Positions 34,997 through 44,593 are shown, counted from the stretch's first letter. The stretch: DNA of 64,000 nucleotides from an uncultured Pseudovibrio sp. (GCA_947496145.1 CANMBS010000023.1:19970-83969), one strand, 5' to 3'. The notes: a model not told the origin generated them from the letters alone. A program made the numbers and translations.

Positions 34997-36031
34997 ATGT
35001 TTGGGAATTTTAAAGGTCTTTACGCTTCCACCGCTTTTTTACTTGCCAGCGTATCCATGGCAGGGGCAGCAGAATTTACTTTCAAGCTCCACCATTTTCT
35101 CAGTCCAAAAGCACCGGCACAAACCAAAATGCTGGAACCATGGGCAAAAGCTGTAGAAGAAAACTCTGGGGGCCAAGTCAAGATCGAGATTTATCCCGCA
35201 ATGTCGCTTGGTGGACGTCCCCCTGAACTTGCAAGTCAGGCTCGTGACGGCGTGGTTGACCTTATCTGGACTTTAAATGGCTATACGCCGGGCCTTTTCC
35301 CGCGCACAGAGGTCATGGAACTGCCGTTCGTTTATCTGGATAATCCACGTGCAGCCAACCTTGCGCTCTACGAGATGTTCGAGAACGACCTGAAGGCTGA
35401 TTATAAGGGCCTTGAAGTAATGTTCCTGCATGTTCACGCAGGTAACGGCCTTCAGACACGCGACAAGGAAGTACGCAGCCCTGCAGACATGAAAGGCATG
35501 CGCATTCGTACCCCGTCACGTACAGGTGCCTGGGTAATTGAAGCGCTGGGAGCCTCTCCTGCAGCGATGCCAGTTCCGGAACTACCAACCGCTCTGCAAA
35601 AAGGTGTGATTGATGCTGCTTTCATTCCTTGGGAAATCATTCCACCACTGAAAATTCAGGAGCAAACAGAGTATCAGATCGAGGGTGCAGGCAAAGCACG
35701 CTTTGGTACATCCGTTTTCCAAGTATCTATGAATAAAGGACGTTGGGAAGGTTTGCCAGCTGATATTCAAAAGGCTTTCCGTGATGCTTCCGGTCCTGAA
35801 TGGTGGGCGAAGGCAGGCGATGTCTGGCGGGCGACTGATGACTTTGGCATCGGGCTTGCTGTTAAATCTGGCAATACGCACATTACCTTAACAGAAGACG
35901 AAACCGCTGTCTTTAAGCATGCTCTGGCTCCGGTGGTGGACAAATGGGTTGCGGAAGTTGCAAAAAAAGGTATTGACGGCAAAGCCATTGTTGCAAAAGC
36001 TCAAGCTTTGATTTCCAAGCACAGCGAGTAG
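34997..36031 (+). CDS. dctP: TRAP transporter binding protein, aromatic acid candidate
   Basis: 344 residues with a signal peptide (MFGNFKGLYASTAFLLASVS, then AGA cleavage), followed by the TRAP blocks VKIEIYPAMSLGGRPPELAS and DMKGMRIRTPSRTGA (conserved Arg) and KGVIDAAFIPWE. AGGAGG lies 11 bases upstream. It begins a three-gene operon with dctQ and dctM. Its position between pcaQ and pobA suggests protocatechuate or 4-hydroxybenzoate as the ligand. Confidence 0.92.
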   Translation: MFGNFKGLYASTAFLLASVSMAGAAEFTFKLHHFLSPKAPAQTKMLEPWAKAVEENSGGQVKIEIYPAMSLGGRPPELASQARDGVVDLIWTLNGYTPGLFPRTEVMELPFVYLDNPRAANLALYEMFENDLKADYKGLEVMFLHVHAGNGLQTRDKEVRSPADMKGMRIRTPSRTGAWVIEALGASPAAMPVPELPTALQKGVIDAAFIPWEIIPPLKIQEQTEYQIEGAGKARFGTSVFQVSMNKGRWEGLPADIQKAFRDASGPEWWAKAGDVWRATDDFGIGLAVKSGNTHITLTEDETAVFKHALAPVVDKWVAEVAKKGIDGKAIVAKAQALISKHSE

Positions 36032-36033
36032 CG

Positions 36034-36546
36034 ATGGGTGCATTTCAACAACTCGGGCGCTCCGGTTTTACTGGTGCACTCGAAAAGCTCATAGTCGGAT
36101 GGGCACTTTCAGGCGGGTTCCTGTTACTGATTGTCGTTGCAGTCAATATTTATTCCACCCTTGGTAATATTTGGTCCGCTCCCTTTCCTGGAGACCTTGA
36201 ACTGACCGAACTTGGTGTCGCAATTGCTGTTTTCTCGTTTTTGCCTTTCTGTCAAATCACGCAGAGCAATGTCACGGCTGATATTTTCACAACGAATGCC
36301 AGCCCCCGCATCAAAGCACTTCTCGCGCTGTTAACCTCTGTAATCGCGACGGGATTTGGCCTGTTGCTCCTATGGCGCATGTATCTTGGGATGTCCGATC
36401 AAAAAGAATATGAGTACATAACTGCAATCTTACAGATTCCAGTCTGGTATGCTTATGTGCCGGTACTGATTTCGCTATGTCTGTTGAGCCTTGGTGCTCT
36501 TCTTACCCTACAAGAAACAGCCGAAGAACTCCTTAGGAGAACCTGA
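36034..36546 (+). CDS. dctQ: TRAP transporter small permease subunit
   Basis: 170 residues with four membrane segments; the conserved LELTELGVAIAVFSFLPFCQ block, with FPGDLELTE, is typical of DctQ. It starts two bases after the dctP stop, and its stop overlaps the dctM start. It links the binding protein to DctM. Confidence 0.9.
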   Translation: MGAFQQLGRSGFTGALEKLIVGWALSGGFLLLIVVAVNIYSTLGNIWSAPFPGDLELTELGVAIAVFSFLPFCQITQSNVTADIFTTNASPRIKALLALLTSVIATGFGLLLLWRMYLGMSDQKEYEYITAILQIPVWYAYVPVLISLCLLSLGALLTLQETAEELLRRT

Positions 36547-37904
36547 TGGCACCAAGCCTTTTTATGGGGTTTAGTGCCCTCGCCATTCTGGTCGCTCTCA
36601 TTGTAATCCGCATTCCAATTGCTTATGCCATGATCCTTGTCGGGAGTGCTGGCATAGCACTTGTCAACGGGCCGATGCTTCTGCTCAGTCAATTGAAAAC
36701 ATTAGCCTTTGGGCAGTTTTCTATTTACGATCTTTCTGTCATCCCGTTGTTCATCCTCATGGGGGCACTCGCCTCAAAAACAGGTCTGAGCCAGTCCCTT
36801 TTCAGGGCTGCGAATGCCTGGCTTGGATGGCTAAAAGGCGGAACTGCAATGGCGGCAATTGCCTCTTGTGCTGGTTTTGGTGCTGTTTGTGGCTCGTCGC
36901 TGGCAACGGCTTCGACCATGGGGAAGGTGGCTCTGCCAGAACTGAAGCGCTACAATTACTCTGGAGCTCTCGCAACAGGGACGCTGGCAGCTGGTGGGGT
37001 TCTGGGCATTCTCATTCCCCCGAGCGTTGTACTCATTATCTACGCCGTAATTGTTGAAGCGAATATCGTTACTATGTTCGTTGCTGCGTTTATTCCGGGT
37101 ATTTTAGCAGTGCTATTGTTCCTCGGTGTCATAGCGCTATACGTCTTCATTAGTCCATCCTCCGGCCCGGCAGGTGGAGCCGGTACGCGAGCAGAATTCC
37201 TTGCTGCCACTCTTGGCGTCATACCCGTGCTTACCGTGTTCGGACTTGTCATTGGCGGTATCTATTTCGGGCTTTACAACCCAACACCAGCGGCAGCTGT
37301 GGGTGTTTTTTTGGTGATGCTGTTTGGATTAGCTCAGCGCAAATTGAGCTTGAAAGGTCTGATCGAAGCGCTGAAAGAAACCGCATCGACCTCGGGAATG
37401 ATCTACCTGATCTTATTTGGCGCGGAGCTACTCAAGATATTCATGTCACGTATTGGGTTACCGCAGGAAACAGCTTTATGGATCGCCGGTTCAGGTCTGG
37501 AGCCCATGATGGTGATGCTTCTGATTTTGCTTGCGCTTATCGCACTTGGCTGTCTGATGGACAGCATGTCTATGATGCTGCTCGCCATTCCTTTCTTCTG
37601 GCCGGTCCTGATGGAGCTAAATGGCGGAATGTATCAGGGGGTTGACGGTGCTGGTTATGGTATGAGCACTGAAGACCTGAAAATCTGGTTTGGAATTCTT
37701 GCTCTCATCGTGGTGGAACTTGGGCTGATTACACCACCAGTCGGGATGAACGTTTTCGTTATTTCTGCACTGGCAAAAGATACTCCGATGAGCCAGACCT
37801 TCAAAGGCGTTACCCCATTTTTTTGTGCTGAGCTGGTCCGTGTCGCCATATTAGTAAGCTTCCCTGCACTCACGCTTTGGCTTCCAAGATTACTTTCCTC
37901 GTAA
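36546..37904 (+). CDS. dctM: TRAP transporter large permease subunit
   Basis: 452 residues with about twelve membrane segments: FILMGALASKTGLSQSLF, GFGAVCGSSLATASTMGKVA, GTLAAGGVLGILIPPSVVLI, and ELGLITPPVGMNVFVISALA are conserved DctM blocks. It performs sodium- or proton-coupled transport. Confidence 0.93.
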   Translation: MAPSLFMGFSALAILVALIVIRIPIAYAMILVGSAGIALVNGPMLLLSQLKTLAFGQFSIYDLSVIPLFILMGALASKTGLSQSLFRAANAWLGWLKGGTAMAAIASCAGFGAVCGSSLATASTMGKVALPELKRYNYSGALATGTLAAGGVLGILIPPSVVLIIYAVIVEANIVTMFVAAFIPGILAVLLFLGVIALYVFISPSSGPAGGAGTRAEFLAATLGVIPVLTVFGLVIGGIYFGLYNPTPAAAVGVFLVMLFGLAQRKLSLKGLIEALKETASTSGMIYLILFGAELLKIFMSRIGLPQETALWIAGSGLEPMMVMLLILLALIALGCLMDSMSMMLLAIPFFWPVLMELNGGMYQGVDGAGYGMSTEDLKIWFGILALIVVELGLITPPVGMNVFVISALAKDTPMSQTFKGVTPFFCAELVRVAILVSFPALTLWLPRLLSS

Positions 37905-38106
37905 GGCTTGCAAACCTACTTTAGTCGGCGCTGATCAGGACAGCGCGATTTCATACCAAAATTGCTATAAATTTCACTTGTAATTCAATTATACATAGCA
38001 ATCTCAACCAGCAAAACTATCGATTGATTCAAACATTCATTTATCTTCTGTCGTAGTGCATAGCCAATTGCCTCGGTCCGCCAGATATTTTGCTAAGGGA
38101 TTTTTT

Positions 38107-39324
38107 ATGCCCCATCATCATGCCCGCACACAGGTCGCAATTATCGGCGGTGGACCGGCTGGCTTATTGCTCTCTCACATTCTGAATGAAAATGGTATTG
38201 ATAGTGTTGTGCTCGAGCGACGCACCAAGGCCTATGTTTTATCGCGCATTCGTGCAGGATTGCTGGAAGCGAGCACAGTGCAGCTGTTCCGCGACTATGG
38301 TCTTGCGGAACGGATGGACAGAAACGGTAAAAGCAAAGATGGTTCCTGGATTACAAGGCAGGGGTTCGATAGCTACTTTATAGATACCCATAAATGGACG
38401 GGTAAATCTATGATGGTCTACGGCCAGACTGAAATCACAGAGGACCTTTACAACGCGCGCGAGCAAGCTGGCGGCCAGGTCATCAATGAAGCTGAAGACG
38501 TCAACTTGTGTGATGTGACCTCTGACACTCCTTTTGTGACCTACACAAAGGATGATAAGAGTTATCGTCTGGATTGTGACTATATTGCAGGATGTGATGG
38601 CTTTCATGGCATTAGCCGCAAGACAATCCCAGCCGATATTTTACGCACCTATGAACGAGCTTATCCGTTTGGCTGGCTGGGTATAATGGCTGAGGTCCCT
38701 CCGCTGCCTGATCTTATCTATGCTTATCATGAGCGTGGATTTGCCCTCGCCTCCCAAAGGAGCAGGTTGCTGAGCAGGTACTATATTCAGTGCCCTTTAA
38801 CCGATACAGTCATGAACTGGTCCGATGACCGTTTTTGGGAGGAGCTAATAGCGCGTTTTCCCAAAGAGGTCGCTTCTGAAATCATCACTGGTCCGTCTAT
38901 CGAAAAGTCCATTGCGCCGCTCCGTAGTTTTGTTGCCGAACCGATGCAGTACGGGCGTTTATTCCTTGCTGGAGATGCAGCCCATATTGTTCCGCCAACA
39001 GGCGCAAAAGGTCTTAACCTTGCAGCCTCTGATGTATTTTATCTTTCACGGGGACTTGTCGAGCAGATCAACAATAATCGCCCTCATCATCTTCAACACT
39101 ATTCTGAAGTAGCCTTACGCCGGGTTTGGAGCTCAGAAAACATCTCGTGGCGGATGACACAGCTTTTGCATGTATTCCCCAATATGGATCGCTTTGACGC
39201 CCGGATACAGCAAAACAACTATGAACTTCTGCTGCAAAGCGAAGCACAACAACAGGCACTGGCGGAGGAATACGTTGGAGCACCTTTTGAACAGCTAGAT
39301 GCATTGGTTCCAACACCTGTGTAA
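38107..39324 (+). CDS. pobA: 4-hydroxybenzoate 3-monooxygenase
   Basis: 405 residues. QVAIIGGGPAGLLLSHIL is the FAD-binding start; RIRAGLLEASTVQLFRDYGL and the C-terminal LFLAGDAAHIVPPTGAKGLN are PobA-like. It hydroxylates 4-hydroxybenzoate to protocatechuate and so feeds the pca pathway. The start at 38107 has AAGGGA upstream; a Met at 38056 is unlikely. It lies on the same strand as the TRAP operon, 200 bases downstream. Confidence 0.92.
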   Translation: MPHHHARTQVAIIGGGPAGLLLSHILNENGIDSVVLERRTKAYVLSRIRAGLLEASTVQLFRDYGLAERMDRNGKSKDGSWITRQGFDSYFIDTHKWTGKSMMVYGQTEITEDLYNAREQAGGQVINEAEDVNLCDVTSDTPFVTYTKDDKSYRLDCDYIAGCDGFHGISRKTIPADILRTYERAYPFGWLGIMAEVPPLPDLIYAYHERGFALASQRSRLLSRYYIQCPLTDTVMNWSDDRFWEELIARFPKEVASEIITGPSIEKSIAPLRSFVAEPMQYGRLFLAGDAAHIVPPTGAKGLNLAASDVFYLSRGLVEQINNNRPHHLQHYSEVALRRVWSSENISWRMTQLLHVFPNMDRFDARIQQNNYELLLQSEAQQQALAEEYVGAPFEQLDALVPTPV

Positions 39325-39367
39325 GCTAGCGATTGGAGAGAGGCCCATCCCTCTCTCCCCTTTTCCT

Positions 39368-40273
39368 CTAAGCTCGCTGATTTTCTGTACGGTCTGCAAT
39401 CTCAATAATCGCAGAGGCAAAAACCTCCGGGTTTTCCTGAGGCAAGTTGTGGCCTGCTCCTTCTACAGAGCGGGCATCATAAAACCCTGTGAAATGCATT
39501 TCATGCCCTTTACTTTGACGCGGCGGACTAACGCCATCATCCGCACCAAGCAAAGCGACAGTCGGCACATTGATTCTGGGAGTCGCGGTTAAAAGAACCT
39601 CGATTTTCTCAAAGGCCGGGTCTCCTTCAACCAATCCAAAACGGTGCCTGTAGGAGTGAATAACCGTTTCGACAAAATCTGGATTATCAAAGCTTTCGCA
39701 AGTTTCACAGAAGGTACGGCGAGAAAACTCCCAGCTGGGCGACCATTGCTGCCACAACAGCTTCGTCAACTCTGCACGGTTTTCTGTAAGCCCATTTCGC
39801 CCCCGCTCACTATTGAAGTAATATTGATACCACCACAGGTGCTCTTCTTCAGGCGAGGCTGGTCTCTGCGCTGCCGGGATATTCTGGATATTGTAAGCCA
39901 CCCCTCCGCTGACAAGCCCCCTTACCTTTTCTGGTCACAACGCAGCAACAATGCAGGCGGCTCGCCCACCCCAATCGTAGCCAGCAAGAATTGCCTGCGG
40001 AATATCCAGGGTGACCAAGAGAGAGCGGAGATCGAATGCAAGCGCTCCCTGTTGCCCGGACCTTGGCGTTTGCGCGGAAAGATATTGTGTTGGCCCATAA
40101 CCGCGCAAGTACGGTATGATGCACCTGAACCCTCTGTTAGCAAGGATTATGCCGACTTCATCATAAGAATGTACGTCATAGGGAAACCCATGAAGCAGAA
40201 CAACTGGGACACCTGATTTCGGCCCAACATCCCGGTAAGCAACATTGAGTACTCCTGCTTCAATAAACTTCAT
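39368..40273 (-). pseudogene. Alpha/beta-hydrolase gene interrupted by one in-frame TGA
   Basis: The two halves lie in one frame: the N-terminal half, 112 codons, with LLHGFPYDVHSYDEV and the nucleophile elbow AGYDWGGRAA (an Asp nucleophile, G-x-D-x-G), and the C-terminal half with VPTVALLGADDGVSPP and the final GAGHNLPQENPEVFAS. Only TGA at 39935-39937 interrupts, after AAL; the next residues P-E-K-V-R-G-L-V-S are as expected in epoxide-hydrolase-like proteins, where W (TGG) often stands there. So a single base change probably killed the gene, or it is a sequencing error. About 301 residues if repaired. Confidence 0.82.
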
Positions 40274-40287
40274 CTATCCTCCCAACA

Positions 40288-40653
40288 TCAGGTTGCAAGT
40301 CTCAGCGGTGAAAGCCAGTCTCTAAACTCATGTGCAAGACCCGTGGCTTCATTACTATCCTGCATGAAACAATCAAACCCGCCATCATGTGGCGCTAAGG
40401 TCCTTGCGCTCTCGCGGTTCATAATCAAAAACCGCTCTTCATCCTGCGCAGCATCCCTGAAAGCAGTCCTGTACACCTCAGAAAACCACGTTATCTCATT
40501 GCCATAGACCCCGAAGCTCTCTTGTTCGCCATAGGGGTCATCTTCATACGTCCAGTCAAACCAGAACTTTAACCGAAACTGATCGAGAAGCTTGTAACTA
40601 TAGGGAGGAAGGCCACCATAAAATCCTGTCCGCTGATCGATAAAGCTTTTCAC
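40288..40653 (-). CDS. Small protein of unknown function
   Basis: 121 residues from the GTG at 40653, with AAGG about eight bases upstream; a GTG at 40677 is the alternative. It is rich in aromatic residues (FWFDWTYEDDPYGEQE). The C-terminal FDCFMQDSNEATGLAHEFRD resembles in a loose way the C-terminus of DUF3885 proteins, but I do not claim membership. It lies 14 bases upstream of the broken hydrolase on the same strand. Confidence 0.5.
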   Translation of the reverse strand: MKSFIDQRTGFYGGLPPYSYKLLDQFRLKFWFDWTYEDDPYGEQESFGVYGNEITWFSEVYRTAFRDAAQDEERFLIMNRESARTLAPHDGGFDCFMQDSNEATGLAHEFRDWLSPLRLAT

Positions 40654-40733
40654 GATGTGTGTACCTTCTCCTGACACTGGAGAAATCTCAGTGCGCTATG
40701 CACTAGGCCATAGACGAGATTGGTTCAAATTCT

Positions 40734-40841
40734 CCTAAAGCAGTTCGCGTTTAAGCTGAAACGCTTGATCTGCTTTAGCTTTTGTTTTTGCGTATCTTTA
40801 TCTGAAAACCGGTGTCCACTTTTCAGAGATACGCTTTAGCT
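40734..40841. repeat. RIME-like palindromic intergenic repeat
   Basis: Two hairpins stand in tandem: GCGTTT...AAACGC near 40747-40764, and a larger one at 40790-40834 with arms GCGTATCT/AGATACGC and CTGAAAA/TTTTCAG around ACCGGTGTCCAC. GCTTTAGCT flanks it on both sides. The ACCGGTGTCCACTTTTC core resembles the mosaic repeats known from Rhizobiaceae and related families. Noncoding, and probably mobile or DNA-binding. Confidence 0.7.
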
Positions 40842-41037
40842 ATTTTGTTGGAATGCTCTTTGTATCACTTACACCCAGGCATTTTTGGCCTGCGGAAACT
40901 CTTCACCATCCCCTGACAGAAACGGTATGCCGCTCGCCATGCTTGAGACCTGAGGCCTGCTCGCAAGCCGTTTTGCGATTAATTTCAAGTTACTGTAACA
41001 GCACCGCTTACGAAAAGATGGCTTAAACGTCACTTTC

Positions 41038-41075
41038 AAAAAAAGGCTGGTGTTCTGTTGAGACCAGCCTTTTTT
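41038..41075 (-). terminator. Strong terminator at the end of the carrier/NRPS operon
   Basis: AAAAGGCTGGT and ACCAGCCTTTT (stem 41041-41051 with 41063-41073) carry A and T runs on both sides; on the minus strand seven T follow the stem. It lies 24 bases past the NRPS stop and can work on both strands. Confidence 0.85.
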
Positions 41076-41098
41076 GAAATTACGGAAGCTGTTTCGAA

Positions 41099-44017
41099 TT
41101 ACAGTGCGCTTATGAGAAGCTCTGAACTGTTTGCATGAGAAATTTTTCTTAATGTTTCATGGGTTGAGCTGCAGATGATGTCAACTTGTTCTGGAGTGTA
41201 GTTATTGCTGCGATAACTCATCATTATTCGGATTGAGCGTTCATTGTTGATTAGCTCCTCCATGACCTCAAATTGCAGACCCAGTATGGATTCATGTTTA
41301 TCTGGATCAACCTGACGAAATTCAACGCTAGCGCCGTTTGCACCTTGCAAGGTTCCGTTCAGTTTGTTTTTAGCATGTATCTGAATGAAGACTTCAAACA
41401 GACGGTCACGCCCCGGCTCCATACCCAAAGCTTCTTCAACCAAATCGATTGGAACTTCTGTATAAGGCATAGAACCATTAATCGTATTCTTCACCTGACA
41501 GATAAGATCCTTCACACTTTGCTCACCATCAAATTGGACACGGTGCGTTACAACAGTGGTAAAATATCCAATTGTATCAAAGAAAACCGGATCGGTGCGA
41601 CCGGAAGCCGAAGTACCGACCAGCAGTTCTTTCAAGTTACCCAGCTTGTGTAAGCTTGCAGAAATCGCTGCGTAGACCACATTGAATAGTGAGGCACTGT
41701 TGGCTTTTGCTGTCGTATAAAGGCCCTCAGTTACATCAGTTTCCAGTTTGATTTCTACCCAGCCACCTTCAGGTTCAGAATTCGTGTCTTTGCTTTCTGT
41801 ACTCTCAGGAAAAATTGGCAGACCTCTTTGTGAGCCCTGCAATATATCTGTCCAGTAAGACAGGTGGGTCTTATCCAGCCCTGCGGCCATTTGTTTTTGT
41901 GCAAACTCATTGAATGGGGCTGCTACTGTTTTCCAACTCGGAGTTTTCCCACTTGCACGGGCTTTATAGGCTTCGCAAAGTTCATCCATAAGCAAGTTGA
42001 CTGACCACTCATCAAGCACGATGTGGTGAAAGAGGAAGGAGAGCACCTGACGCCCTGAGCTCTCATCTCGCAGAAAACGCAGACGAATAGGAAGTTCTTT
42101 TGACAAATCGAAAATGTAGCGTGCCTCTGACAACCGGTCTACACCTTGGTTTTCAGCGGATGGCCAGAACCACTTGTAGTTGGAGAGCTCTTTTACAGGA
42201 ATGACTTTCTGGCGAACCTCATCATCTTTTGAGAAAAAGAGAGTACGCAAACCACTATGTCTTTCCAGAACATCCTTGAAGGCAATCTCAAATATGGCTT
42301 CATCAACGTCTTGCAGAAATTCCAGAGCAAATGGGATGTTGAAGATGTCTTTAAAGCCGAATGCCGCATAAACTTTCCAGAGTGACATCTGAGCGAGAGA
42401 AAGAGGTGATGTTTCCTGCTGTAACTCTTTGGACTCTTCTGGATCAGTTTTATCAGGGTGTTGCGTTACAGTTGCCCGTTCGGCGAGTTTCTCTGCCGTT
42501 GGGTAACTAAACAGATCATTGAAATGAATTTCAATGCCATGAGAGTTCAGCAATCGACCAATTATACGAGTTGCAATAAGTGAATGACCTCCAAAATCAA
42601 AGAAGTTATCATCTGCATTCATATCTGGCGCGTTCAACGCTTCACGAAATTCTTTCAGGATGTGAGAGACTGTAGTGTCAGTCACCGCCGGTTTCAGTAG
42701 ATTCTCAACCGCAGTTGTCGCTGAGGGAACGCTCTCAAAGATCTGAGAGGCAGCATGCTCTGCAGTGTTAGGAAGTGTGCCTTCCAGCGCTGGTCCACCT
42801 TCTAAAAAAGCGACCAAACGTTCCAGCAGGAACGGTCCTATTCGGCCTGAAACGTCTTGTCCAGTAACCAGCTCTACACTGATTGTTTCGTCAGGGTTGA
42901 GGCCGACAGCGACCTCGACATCTGGTCTTGGTTCTAACGTTGCTAGCGGGATCCGCTCAACAACCGCACCATCTATGTTAAAGAACTGGCTGGAAGAGTT
43001 AATCCAGGCAGTGTGGGTATAAAAATTCGCTTGCTTGTCGGAACCGTTCTTCATTTGCGCAAAAGCATCGCTACGCAGTTGCGACAGGACCTGCCCGGTC
43101 TGCATCTCGTCAGAAGCAGAAAGAGAGAAAGGGATTTCCAACACATCGTTTCGCGACAACGCCAAACAACTGAAACGCAAATGAACCTTTGGTTTTTTGG
43201 GGAGGCGCATTATTGCAGACGAGTGCCCCGCAAGTTGACAGAGCCATCGTGTCGCTCTGACCGAAATGAAAGACAGAATTTCTTCGGCAGTTTGTAAACT
43301 TTGACCAGATAGGGCTATCTGTGACAGAGCAACGTCTGTTCCATACCGAAGAGCAAGAGGTCTGTCCTCTCTCGTATAACTGCCCACATCTTTATCTTCA
43401 GGTTTCCGTAACCATGGAATTTCAGATTTGAACTGCTCAGGTTGAAACAGCTGAGGAGACGGATCTGCAATGAGACTGCGAATATCCCTGCCATGATACG
43501 CATAAGAAATATTTTGGAAAAGCTGCTCTATTGGACAAGCTTCATCCAAAACACGATGCACGATTATTGATAAAACAATGGCGTGCTGTGTCTGTATGAT
43601 GAGCACCTTAAGGGGGGATGCTATCTCACTGTCCCAATAAGCAGATTGATGCTCACGAATAATGATGAGAGCCTGTTGCTCTGATGTAGCTGAGAGAACT
43701 TCAAGGTAGCTGCTGTCCTCCAGAGGCGTAAACTTTTTCAAGTCACCTTCATCGCTGAACTGAAAGCGAACATTGGCATTTTTGAGTGACAAAACACTCG
43801 AGTCCACCGCTTTAATCAGCTTTACAATATCGACAGAACCAGTCAGGCGAAATCCTACGGCATGTTTGAGGATTGCATCCGGGTTTTGTTGCTGGGTAAA
43901 CCAAATCCTCTCTTCATGTTCTGTTGCACATCGAAGTTCCGGAGTTTTGCTTTTTAAGGCTGATGTAAAGCGAGCAAGTTCGTCTTCTGATAGCATGCCT
44001 TCAAATTCAGCAGTCAT
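41099..44017 (-). CDS. NRPS, C-PCP-C (VibF C-terminal half equivalent)
   Basis: 972 residues. Domain 1 (about 30-410) is condensation-like with VHRVLDE at 153-159: the catalytic second His and Asp of HHxxxDG remain, but the first His and the Gly are lost. Domain 2 (about 450-515) is a peptidyl carrier with DNFFDFGGHSL (Ser 479). Domain 3 (about 530-960) is a condensation domain with HHIVLDE at 664-670. This C-PCP-C order equals the C1-PCP-C2 part of VibF; AngM, as I recall, has only PCP-C. The PCP would carry DHB-amino acid, and the last domain would pass it to an amine. AGGA is seven bases before the ATG. It follows the free carrier gene in one operon. Confidence 0.88.
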   Translation of the reverse strand: MTAEFEGMLSEDELARFTSALKSKTPELRCATEHEERIWFTQQQNPDAILKHAVGFRLTGSVDIVKLIKAVDSSVLSLKNANVRFQFSDEGDLKKFTPLEDSSYLEVLSATSEQQALIIIREHQSAYWDSEIASPLKVLIIQTQHAIVLSIIVHRVLDEACPIEQLFQNISYAYHGRDIRSLIADPSPQLFQPEQFKSEIPWLRKPEDKDVGSYTREDRPLALRYGTDVALSQIALSGQSLQTAEEILSFISVRATRWLCQLAGHSSAIMRLPKKPKVHLRFSCLALSRNDVLEIPFSLSASDEMQTGQVLSQLRSDAFAQMKNGSDKQANFYTHTAWINSSSQFFNIDGAVVERIPLATLEPRPDVEVAVGLNPDETISVELVTGQDVSGRIGPFLLERLVAFLEGGPALEGTLPNTAEHAASQIFESVPSATTAVENLLKPAVTDTTVSHILKEFREALNAPDMNADDNFFDFGGHSLIATRIIGRLLNSHGIEIHFNDLFSYPTAEKLAERATVTQHPDKTDPEESKELQQETSPLSLAQMSLWKVYAAFGFKDIFNIPFALEFLQDVDEAIFEIAFKDVLERHSGLRTLFFSKDDEVRQKVIPVKELSNYKWFWPSAENQGVDRLSEARYIFDLSKELPIRLRFLRDESSGRQVLSFLFHHIVLDEWSVNLLMDELCEAYKARASGKTPSWKTVAAPFNEFAQKQMAAGLDKTHLSYWTDILQGSQRGLPIFPESTESKDTNSEPEGGWVEIKLETDVTEGLYTTAKANSASLFNVVYAAISASLHKLGNLKELLVGTSASGRTDPVFFDTIGYFTTVVTHRVQFDGEQSVKDLICQVKNTINGSMPYTEVPIDLVEEALGMEPGRDRLFEVFIQIHAKNKLNGTLQGANGASVEFRQVDPDKHESILGLQFEVMEELINNERSIRIMMSYRSNNYTPEQVDIICSSTHETLRKISHANSSELLISAL

Positions 44018-44062
44018 GAGCCATTCCTTGTGCCCAAATGAAAATGTATTGATTAAGTCAGA

Positions 44063-44350
44063 CTAATCAGCGCTGGTTTTCTTCTTAGAAACCAGCGTAA
44101 CCCAGTCGGCCAGTGTGGGGTTTCGGGCGAGGGCCGCGTAGCGGATACGTGATCCCGCTAATTCTGATAAGGGAGCAACAAGCCTTAGAATTGCAATTGA
44201 ATGGAGCCCCACTTCATACAAGTTTGTATGCTCACAAAGAGCGTCCAGGTCAGTTTCTAACACCTGCCTGAGTTCGGCGCGAATTTGTTCAATCATGCGA
44301 AATACGGACTCGTGTTTCGGCCAGCTGGCTTCTGCGGATTTTATCGGCAA
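44063..44350 (-). CDS. Free-standing carrier protein (aryl- or peptidyl-type)
   Basis: 95 residues with the phosphopantetheine site YEVGLHSIAILRLV (Ser 51) and a C-terminal ALARNPTLADWVTLV helix. This pattern matches aryl carrier domains (YGLDSI type) more than NRPS-internal PCPs (GGHS). A TTG at 44350 and an ATG at 44296 are the only starts; an in-frame TAG lies upstream. It is 45 bases before the C-PCP-C gene, so the two are co-transcribed. It is a second candidate for DHB loading beside the one at 62597. Its substrate is unknown. Confidence 0.85.
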   Translation of the reverse strand: MPIKSAEASWPKHESVFRMIEQIRAELRQVLETDLDALCEHTNLYEVGLHSIAILRLVAPLSELAGSRIRYAALARNPTLADWVTLVSKKKTSAD

Positions 44351-44478
44351 CGTTTCAATTGGCTAACAATGGCAAAACGAAAAATAATATGCCTTTGCTT
44401 TGGCTATGAAACTCCTCCCAAACTTAGGGTTGAATTACGCAGAGACTAACAAATTTATGGTTGGGTAGCAATATATGC

Positions 44479-44493
44479 TGAGTATTATACTCA
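44479..44493. promoter_or_regulatory. Iron-responsive operator (RirA-type) before the carrier/NRPS operon
   Basis: TGAGTATTATACTCA is a perfect 15-base dyad (TGA-N9-TCA), the word of the RirA iron-responsive operator. It lies about 130 bases upstream of the operon start. Related dyads are at 52098 and 59066. RirA itself is not in the window. Confidence 0.7.
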
Positions 44494-44593
44494 ATTTTAA
44501 TTTTGCACGAAGATAAGGTGAAATTCAAAATTATGTCGGTGGCGCAGGTGACAAATCAGACAGGCTGAAGTTCAATTGTTTCACCTGCTATTC

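Noticed and set aside
41099..44017. First C domain of the C-PCP-C protein judged fully inactive
   Set aside because: At first the HHxxxDG motif seemed lost, but alignment with the second domain shows the catalytic His and the Asp are kept (VHRVLDE). Only the first His and the Gly differ, so inactivity is not shown.
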